A DNA stretch of 64,000 bases, taken from NCBI GenBank assembly GCA_044224905.1, contig JBGAJN010000001.1, positions 1,488,001 through 1,552,000 of the forward strand. Reading direction: 5' to 3'. Every line of letters starts with the position of its first letter. Position 1 is the first letter of the stretch. This DNA is from JBGAJN01 sp044224905. Its GTDB lineage: Bacteria; Verrucomicrobiota; Verrucomicrobiia; Limisphaerales; JBGAJN01. This document shows, piece by piece, positions 61,301 through 64,000 of the stretch. The translations under genes and the position numbers were made by a program. Under the pieces are notes generated by a model. That model searched no databases, was not told the origin of the DNA, and saw nothing but the letters and a program-made list of their open reading frames with translations.

Positions 61301-64000
61301 CCGAAGGCACCTGGGTCGCGGCTGACAACGTAAAGGTCACCGCCGGCGACAACCTTGGTGCCGCCCGCAACGTGAATTCACTGACCTTGCAGAGTGGCGC
61401 AGCGCAAACGCTTAACCTTGGGGGGCAAACCTTGACGGTCGAGAGCGGCGGCATTCTGACGGGTGGCAACAACGTGAGCATCACCAACGGCACCCTGACT
61501 GCCGGCGTCAACGGCGCGGGTGGCTATGAGTTGGTGAGCATCGTCTCCAACGGCATCGGCACCGCCATCGGCGCGGTCATCGCGGACAACGGCGCCAACC
61601 CGGTGAGCGTGGTGCTCGCGGGCCAGAGCCTCACGGCCACCAACATCATCGCCGGCAACAACACCTTCACCGGCGGCGCGACGATCAACTCGGGCACGGT
61701 GCAACTCGCCAACGCCGGCGCGTTGAACACCAGCGGCACCAACACCCTGACCATCAACGGCGGCCTGCTCGACCTCAACAACAACAGCGTGACCGTCTCG
61801 GCTTTGAACGGCAACGGCCTCGGCACCATCACCAACCTGACGACCGTGGTCGCGGCCAACCAGTTGCCCACCACTCTGACGATCAACAGCACCGCCTCTA
61901 ACCGCTTCGACGGTGTGATCGCTGGCACCAACGTCGCGTTGGTCAAGGACGGCCCCGGCACCCAGACCCTTGCGGGCAACAACACCTACACTGGCCAGAC
62001 CGTGATCAATGCGGGCGTGATCGAAGTCTTGAACAACACCGCTCTCGGCGCGACCGGCAGCACCACCAACAACACCACCGTCACCGGCAGCGGCGCGGCG
62101 ATCCATCTGAACTCGACGACCAACGGATTGACCGTCGCCGAACTCGCCTCGCTCGCCGGCACTGGTATCGCCAACGGTGGCGCGCTGCGCAACCTCGCCG
62201 GCACCAACACTTGGTCCGGTGGTCTCGTCATCCTCACCAACGGCGCGCGTATCAACTCTGACGCCGGCAAACTTATCCTCAGCGGCGCGATCAACAACGG
62301 CGCTTTCAACCTCACCCTCGGCGGCGAAGGTGAAACGGTGGCCTCCGGCACGATTGGCGCGGGCGCGGGCACCGTGACCAAGGATGGCAACGGCACCGTG
62401 ACGCTGACTGGTGCAAACACCTTCACCGGCGGCTTCATCATGGAAAGCGGCACGCTGCTGCTCGGGCAGAACACCTCTATCGGTGCGGCCGGTGGCACCG
62501 TGAAGATCAACGGTGGCACCATCTCGGCCAACACCAACGCCAACCTGACCATCGCCAACCCGATCATGCTGAATGGCGATGTGACCCTCGGCCAAGCCAA
62601 CGGCGGCACCGGCGCGCTGACCTTCAACAACCAGGTGGATCTCGGCACCGGCATCCGCACCCTGACCATCAACAACTCGTCGAACATCATCTCCGGCCCG
62701 ATCCTCGGCACCGGCGGCATCACCAAGGAAGGCACAGGCGCCCTGTATCTCGGCGGCATCAATCCGTTCACCGGCGCGGTGACCATCAATAACGGTGCGA
62801 TCATCATGACGACTTCGGGTGCGTTCAATAGTAGCTCTAACCTCCTGACCGTGGGCGCCAATGGCCGCCTGACGATGAACGGCAATGACGCCTACCTCGG
62901 CTCCCTGGCGGGCAGCGCGGGCGGCATTGTTGAAAACACCGGTATTGTCAACGCCACGCTGAACTTGAACCAGACGGCCAACACCACCTTCAGCGGATTG
63001 CTGCAGGACGGTGGCACCGGCACCTTGAGCCTGATCAAGAGCGGCACGGGCACGTTGACCCTCGGCGGCTCGAACAGCTACAGCGGCCTGACAATAATCA
63101 CGGACGGCACGGTGAAACTCAGCAACGGCGGCGCGCTTAGCACCAACGCGGTGGTCGTCACTTCCGGCGGCACGGTGGACCTCAACGGTCAGACCCTCGC
63201 CAATCGTTTCGACGGCATTACAGGCGTCGGGGTTAGCAGCGGCGGTGCATTGGTGAACAACAACGCGGTACCGGCCACGCAAAATGGCAGCCTCCTCCAA
63301 ACGGGCGACACCGCCTACGGCGGCACGGGCAATCTGACCATCAACGGCACTCTATTTGGCACCGGCGGCATTACAAAAGTCGGCAGTGGCATCCTTACTA
63401 TCACTGGGACAAACCTCTTGACCGGGAATATCGCTGTCAACGCTGGCACACTCCGCGTAGGTAGTGCCAATGGACTCGGCGGCGCGGCGCTCAACCCGGT
63501 GATCACTGTAACAAACGGAGCGGCGATCGACCTGAACGGTGTGAATTTGGGAACCAAGAATATTGCAGCGATCTCCGGCACCGGTGTTGGTGGTCTTGGT
63601 GCGTTGGTTAACAATGCTGCGGGCACCCAAGGTACCAACGCCGGCAATATTGCGCTGACCGGTGATACAACCTTCGGCGGAACGGGCAACTTCGGCTTGA
63701 GCGGCGTGATCAGTGGCACCAACACGGCTCTGACCAAGGTAGGCACGAATACTATAACCATCAGCGGCGCGAACACATACAGCGGCACGACCTATATCAA
63801 TGAAGGCATCTTGCTCCTACGCAGCGCGAATGGTCTGGGAACCACTCCCGCCGGTACCTTCATCGCAGACGGCGCGACTCTCGATCTTGGTGGCCAAACG
63901 AGTGCGGAGCCAATTTGGGGAGTTACCGGCGCGGGCGTGGGCGGCCGCGGCGCTATCGTCAATAACGTCAACACGGGCACGTTCCTCGGCAACGTAAGCC
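46345..64000 (+). CDS. Giant secreted autotransporter-associated beta-strand repeat protein (partial, at least 5,885 codons)
   Basis: One frame is open from the ATG at 46345 to the window end; no stop was met, so the protein exceeds 5,885 residues. The N-terminus is a Sec signal (MKNFASLFLAFAVTTVILSF, cleavage near SAQ). The rest is repeated beta strands of the PATR/TIGR02601 type: a GxLxKxGxGxLxLxGxNTYSGxTxxxGGxL unit at, for example, 46830, 47236, 47959, 49510, 51137, 52910, 54781, 57325 and 61930. Between these are seven longer modules with an RG-x-x-LG start, a PW-x-x-GD middle and an FVTY...RPL end. Asn, Thr and Gly dominate; I noticed only one Cys (near nt 60940). It should form a long beta-helix outside the cell. 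The C-terminal export or anchor part is outside the window. Confidence 0.93.
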   Translation, partial: MKNFASLFLAFAVTTVILSFTHEVSAQTTYTWVGASGGGDGVNMSDANNWSPGGGPPVAGDSVVFTDAAGVETTIVVDANFSLDTILFDGNVAGGITMNSSGGSKITLTAAGGTGLTVLAASANHTMNNDVDLGSSQSWDIQTGRTFTLNGILGDGGGGYSLTTIGAGKLILAGANTFSGALNVNAGVVNLQNSGAIASSSGAAVSTSSALELEGGVAIGAVPLSLTGSGPGGSGALRNVTGANSYAGAITVLGGATVGSDAGALTLTGGVSITTGSITFTGSGDSLVNTVGISGSTPGGLIKTGTGKLTITTANTYSGATTISGGGSINIQNGSALGSTANGTDISAASTLELQGGISVGAESIQLNGVGVGGNGNLRSISGANSIAGSITLAQPARINTDAGTLTLTGGITGTGNALTVGGSGDTVINHASGINTGTGGTLVKDGSGVLTVTASGGSSMTGNTTINGGTVRIANDNVLGVVPGAFTANQLVFNGGTLENTSTITTPLNRGITLTGAGTFLVNSGTTNTIIAPITGAGGLTKTGTGNLVLGATNDFAGATLVSGGSLIVSNNASLGTAAGGTTVSSGAALVIATGVTNSELLTLSGSGPDGAGALVNASGATILNGGINNAAAATYNTVGGNLTLNGAISGSGITKLGGNTLTLGGNDSFTGGLVVHGGTAAVSGANGQLTGVTSMTVNNGAALTVGANSDTTYLDRIKDGSPIFINRGSLNLNGSLVAGLNIENMGSDFVFGGGLNTITLTPAAGSQVELKTDFLTRSNGATLVVRGSNLGSNGNNTARFFLTNTPSFIVGGGGATDSKNISIATWIVGDSVAGGAGTNFVTFTSGNGFRPLNTATEYDLTSISGVSGNNNFNTTGEYFTNGSATVNALRIAGGTVNLGGTNTTLTVTGGALLAVGSSSMINGKLAFGATEGIIHNMGGAAQTLTLSSMVTGTGGLTYSAGRSDGILVLGGMNSYTGTNAFNGGQVNIANDFNLGTAPGSANTNIVLGGSILLATADFALNANRGIELVPGGGTLSVATGNTLSYGGIITGATTNTFTKAGGGTLVLTGANTFAGPTAVTGGRLQINSDGQLGTAPGTLTASSLTLSGGSTLAWAGASGALNPNRGITLTGAGQVDVVSGSTLTYGGVIAGTGGLAKLGSGTLLLTNASVNTGSVTNSGGTLTLAGEGATMNNASTFVVQSNSTVNIGSITDTVVLDRLSNSAVLNLSGGSLTLNGADNATTTTEAIGTLTSTAGFNTLTLNSAGVTRQVELTTTNALARTGSATLLVRGDSLGSTGAGTSRVLLGTSFASGSPTNFLFSGTNSGSLGLAPTAIVAGKTTNAIINFMVGDASSTGSGNTFVTYDANGLRPLNTATELESGTINNSVSGVGGNIGNTNFTTAGDTLTGNRILNALRVTANTLDIGVGNGLTNYSGAVLFTGAASITNGTLVFPTVTNATSTNGIEGIISLHGASAFTAAIGSVIGGQSGFTNNQLTVSGNNPNSSLILSGNNTFSNLVVNNVKLGYGADNNLGIAPTAATNAGAGANITLAGGATLSNSASVTIGSTRGLTLGNGGGAFETPTGTTVTYGGIIAGAGQGLAKNGAGTLALSGASTFTGTLSLNAGTIIASGNNGALGAGNFVIGSGGTFQAIDDAARSFARPVTINGNQTILVDRLTPGAGILMNLGALTAGNSLTGGQTITINLGTNVLTTGTNPGFQFNGAINLTNTSGATTFVVNTNGGTSSTILFLAGPFVGSGDIVKDGAGDLRWDSLNNPSFTGGLTINAGRLFLNGGTGLGIGISGKPITVASGAQLDLNNAVLTGEQAVTVSGAGIGGSGAIVNGGNAASSFGGAFIQTAPTTYGVTQAAGTLTNRGGIVGDFTVTKIGAGTLVLAGDNTYAAPTIVDGGTLQLVGSGTLSGTTAVTVNNSGTLSFNNGNETNAVNHLPNAVPVTLNRGEIEVNGVNAAGANFETIGAVTLGGGNNTITLDPASGMQVGLTAASVTRNSNSVLYVRGENLGTSGADASQVMITAAPSLVGGGGTAGTRNQSIIPWAAGATNFNEAGASANFYGPTFVTYGTNGVRPLNPFTEMSIAVVNNNRTDINASVSTSENLVSNQTVNALRMVGGTLDMQNARTLTVTSGSIIGAAATTVIGDRPNYSTLAFGSAEGVVQLFNAGMTINSMITGSGGLTVGSFNNQTLTLTGTNSFTGNVTINGGQVSVRADANLGNAANALILQGGTVASTQDLILGRTIAVGQGGGTFSPALNTILTLNTAISSPTTNNLTKVGLGALVIPTGVANTINGPVVVAGGSLFVGDEAQLGGAPGSPLIGGLTILSSTNAATFAVTNDMSLSANRWLNLVGTSNAIDVAATKTLTVNSPVMGAGAINKAGSGTLIFANVSSNTGAIAVNGGTFAVQGNNAALLAPGTITVQSNSTLTLGALADTTVNPNRVGDNAAIILNNGMVNLNGSANASTTAERIGTLTFGSGYNSLTLTPGGGEVDLVSSNVLTRTANSGATALVRGTELGTNLATGSRILYSTTPTNFLVSGTNGGPGSVSPAVVNGATTNAIIPWLVGDNTGAAGSGNTFVTYGTNGLRPLATIELEAGTINNSLGAAGTTGTNFTTAGENLTAGVAHSVNALRVTGGTLNTSGTVLTNTSGAILFTAAASITNGTLRLPTNVMVVAGAGGYTNRIMTEGIISLQGAAPFTAGIGSAIAGATNVVVSGNNAANTLVLAGANSFTNLIVNNTRVSFATETNLGGGTVTLAGGTLVNQAAAFIPTNHNIILGNSGGTLDVSAGTLTIGSVISGGQSLTKNGTGLLSLSAGNSFSGGLILNGGSVRGTTNAASLGNGIIFINGGNVELLNDTQISYNRPVVLNGSTTNVIGNLTALVSTNTFTMGNLTMGNQRLSVTNGGSSTSGTNFLTYGTVTLTNSGATFSVGSSAAAVNNQLNVGAIANQGYNTTFETDARGRVLITGSATGTGSLIFNGAGTNILSGDNSNLGGDVFVNDTAKLILTNNNALRVNNRVTLASGATLQINASPTLSEINGTGNITNNFSTNTVTLTLQRDLAQGATTIGGSIGDAAGAGGLATAVLSFTKSGTGLLTLTNNNPFSGALTVTGGNQIFTFNEGGELRLQGENARASTNTSVVIQQGGTLTLGSTVDTVKVDRLSDRGTVTMQNGNNFLNLNGANSAGITREIVSNFTINTGFQTITLNPTAGNEAELVYRTNFTRNGNSTLLVRGTGLGQVAGTANSSRFYGSAPAGATGTVLNNFNLLGGGGAAGSTTISISPFVIGDTSVTGFGGSFVTYVTNATGVGPTNGIRPLTDAEYNSGNLGTAAKVIAPLFAPDTFGLTNFNVAPGGQTVSGSLTPVVNAVRIGGGTVDIGTGRVLTVDSGAILMTNDTTITGGTLLFNREAVIHSMGPAALNNTINSVIAGTGGVTFSANNPGTSVTLGGNNIFVGTVNINGDPLIINNAGALNSFTPNSVTINGGRLALNGNNISINALTVNGPAGIIENNAAGNAALTVFSGTFNGLLSDGNGAGTLSLIKNGTGTLNLVANNTSFANSLSGDIILNSGILRYGSDHALGNGTLVINGGQINPAGANARTIPNPIRLGGNMVYGDQNSTTFQGPFDLGGAVRQVSVDGGQNATFNGPISNGGFVKTGANTLTLGGTNNFDGALVIRGGQINLNSPAALGSTNGATFILGGALDLNGQAGPFTESFFIASGSTANALRNTAGTNAILNGPITLLDDAVIATTNYTINGQIAGTGDLQINTGGTVTLTASNRLTGALSINGIANNPGAVTVSGLAGALVNTTNILINSGNTLNLGATADTGASAVNLNRLNDAARVTLNSGILALANGTNTTEVIGSLNFNSGRSVLTLNPSSGSQVTLTNTGTIDRGTGATALLRGTALGQPAAINTTRLTVAVANAPAQIGGGGAQGSQTISIVPWAVGDNNIAGLGTNFVTYSNVTGTGFRVLADSELATNLPLAGLAPVITTNYISSFGFTNIAANGNLTVNALKIGTNTAVNNPVIDLGTTTLTNVSGAFLVYLPSTSTNLTITNGVIQFGTAGVAREGIFHVVTTNTAFVITNAAQMLGTGGFTFSPNQTGTTLILSNNNNGLSGPITINGGTVTLTTAGSLGAAGNALTNYGNLNLNGISITNNGIGGNLTVAGGAATVVNPNVTPSTITLDNSVDANYAGTIGTNIALVKTGAGTQTLSGVNSFSNVVINNGTLVALSNLSTLGNGAVVLAGGNVTYGRTNSGNFSNIVNVLSNGTITLDSLATKTGTITTLGAVTVTNAASSTLTLAGASSTSGTLQLTIPTINLTNASTNFTLLVNNNGLGATTLANISSGVQLGTNTLTVDGTGNTTIAGNAAGITNQDPASTAPAQRFGLVKQGTGLLTLTGTNYFTNDIAILGGTLRGQSNGAFGLSTNRTAIVLGGGTLQLANAAATAFRQNVTVSNDSTIIADRAVLGAGVTHSLSNILFTNAAGNYTVTVLGTNANSGTMGVSFTTNLLASGNNAIFNVANSGQGADTLLTLGGVSGGLDTSITKSGNGILLINGNNLTAFTGSITNNAGILRVGNTGALGGGSIAGGASGTVIAGAATLDLNGINVTNEPITIGGAGVNGLGTLISGTGTGIAGNLTITNDTTFGGAGGMLLSNLSSAFTLTKVGAGTLQIGGATNTYSGVFNVLQGTLQANSASAFGTNTVNGGLNVSSGAAININGQSILSGDTINMISGSGPAGAGAFVNTSGTSGRFDGNIVQMGATTYGVSGAGNLTNNGVISGIGTVNKAGTGAGSWILTRSNTYRGDTLVSGGTMILGNTNGSALSSPLFTVQSNGVLSLVNTSAANNTNRIGDCIQIQLNAGTFNFVNDNSAANYFEKVGGLLVVLGANTVSSTPAPVANTSELRLWDLTRTAGSTLNFSGAGLGGSSNMIVFANSPTLDDGIIGGWATVNFADFATHVGGSVTNLSVYNTGAEGTWVAADNVKVTAGDNLGAARNVNSLTLQSGAAQTLNLGGQTLTVESGGILTGGNNVSITNGTLTAGVNGAGGYELVSIVSNGIGTAIGAVIADNGANPVSVVLAGQSLTATNIIAGNNTFTGGATINSGTVQLANAGALNTSGTNTLTINGGLLDLNNNSVTVSALNGNGLGTITNLTTVVAANQLPTTLTINSTASNRFDGVIAGTNVALVKDGPGTQTLAGNNTYTGQTVINAGVIEVLNNTALGATGSTTNNTTVTGSGAAIHLNSTTNGLTVAELASLAGTGIANGGALRNLAGTNTWSGGLVILTNGARINSDAGKLILSGAINNGAFNLTLGGEGETVASGTIGAGAGTVTKDGNGTVTLTGANTFTGGFIMESGTLLLGQNTSIGAAGGTVKINGGTISANTNANLTIANPIMLNGDVTLGQANGGTGALTFNNQVDLGTGIRTLTINNSSNIISGPILGTGGITKEGTGALYLGGINPFTGAVTINNGAIIMTTSGAFNSSSNLLTVGANGRLTMNGNDAYLGSLAGSAGGIVENTGIVNATLNLNQTANTTFSGLLQDGGTGTLSLIKSGTGTLTLGGSNSYSGLTIITDGTVKLSNGGALSTNAVVVTSGGTVDLNGQTLANRFDGITGVGVSSGGALVNNNAVPATQNGSLLQTGDTAYGGTGNLTINGTLFGTGGITKVGSGILTITGTNLLTGNIAVNAGTLRVGSANGLGGAALNPVITVTNGAAIDLNGVNLGTKNIAAISGTGVGGLGALVNNAAGTQGTNAGNIALTGDTTFGGTGNFGLSGVISGTNTALTKVGTNTITISGANTYSGTTYINEGILLLRSANGLGTTPAGTFIADGATLDLGGQTSAEPIWGVTGAGVGGRGAIVNNVNTGTFLGNVS

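Noticed and set aside
56113..63300. Several long open frames on the minus strand inside the giant gene (for example 61378-63300, 58021-59505, 59806-60957 and 56113-57240)
   Set aside because: They are antisense to the plus-strand repeat gene, have unnatural Gly/Ala/Val/Arg/Asp-rich sequence with no recognisable domain, and arise because the sense strand's biased codons rarely give antisense stops.

Overview
The window looks like a chromosomal segment of a Verrucomicrobiota bacterium, or a close PVC-superphylum relative. The evidence is a set of families concentrated in that group: paired DUF1549/DUF1553 cytochrome-like and DUF1501 secreted proteins, three PVC-type membrane-bound dehydrogenases with C-terminal heme domains, Tat-exported Gfo/Idh/MocA and SMP-30 proteins, a GxxExxY protein, and a giant autotransporter-associated beta-strand repeat protein. 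Few genes have strong Shine-Dalgarno sequences. I saw no rRNA, tRNA, CRISPR array, transposase or prophage.

Layout. Positions 1-2400 (minus strand) hold the 5' part of a non-ribosomal peptide synthetase: the C-terminal half of a condensation domain, a full adenylation domain whose pocket reads as proline-type, and the start of a carrier domain cut by the window edge. Positions 2670-8717 carry an aldo/keto-reductase-like protein, a lipoprotein Gfo/Idh/MocA oxidoreductase, small conserved proteins, a secreted hydrolase and an SMP-30-like protein. Positions 8870-13469 hold a DUF1549/1553 gene and a DUF1501 gene separated by a GxxExxY gene that sits inside 28-bp inverted repeats. Positions 13484-27894 are a mix of secreted hydrolases (alpha/beta, GDSL), a beta-propeller glycosidase-like protein, a DapA-like aldolase, a second DUF1549/1553 + DUF1501 pair (translationally coupled), a secreted WD40 propeller and a membrane acyltransferase-like protein.

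Positions 28249-32034 hold a secreted protein with 14 kelch-like repeats and an amidohydrolase. Positions 32238-41744 hold three consecutive large secreted heme dehydrogenases, the first two overlapping by 4 bp. Positions 41752-44926 carry housekeeping genes: moaE, moaD, a hypoxanthine phosphoribosyltransferase and a TPR protein on the minus strand, then bioB on the plus strand. A zinc carboxypeptidase-like gene follows. From 46345 to the end of the window a single plus-strand frame stays open for at least 5,885 codons and encodes a giant secreted beta-helix-type repeat protein whose C-terminus lies outside the window.

How the genes fit together. Most genes encode exported proteins (Sec, Tat or lipoprotein signals) of the kind PVC bacteria use on polysaccharides and sugars at the cell envelope: esterases, lactonase-like propellers, sugar-type oxidoreductases, aldolase-like enzymes and heme dehydrogenases. 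That is an inference from family membership; no substrate can be read from the sequence. The most notable structures are the inverted-repeat-flanked GxxExxY cassette with a probable gene-less relative 3 kb away, the giant repeat protein with a recurring non-canonical module, and the NRPS with half a condensation domain.
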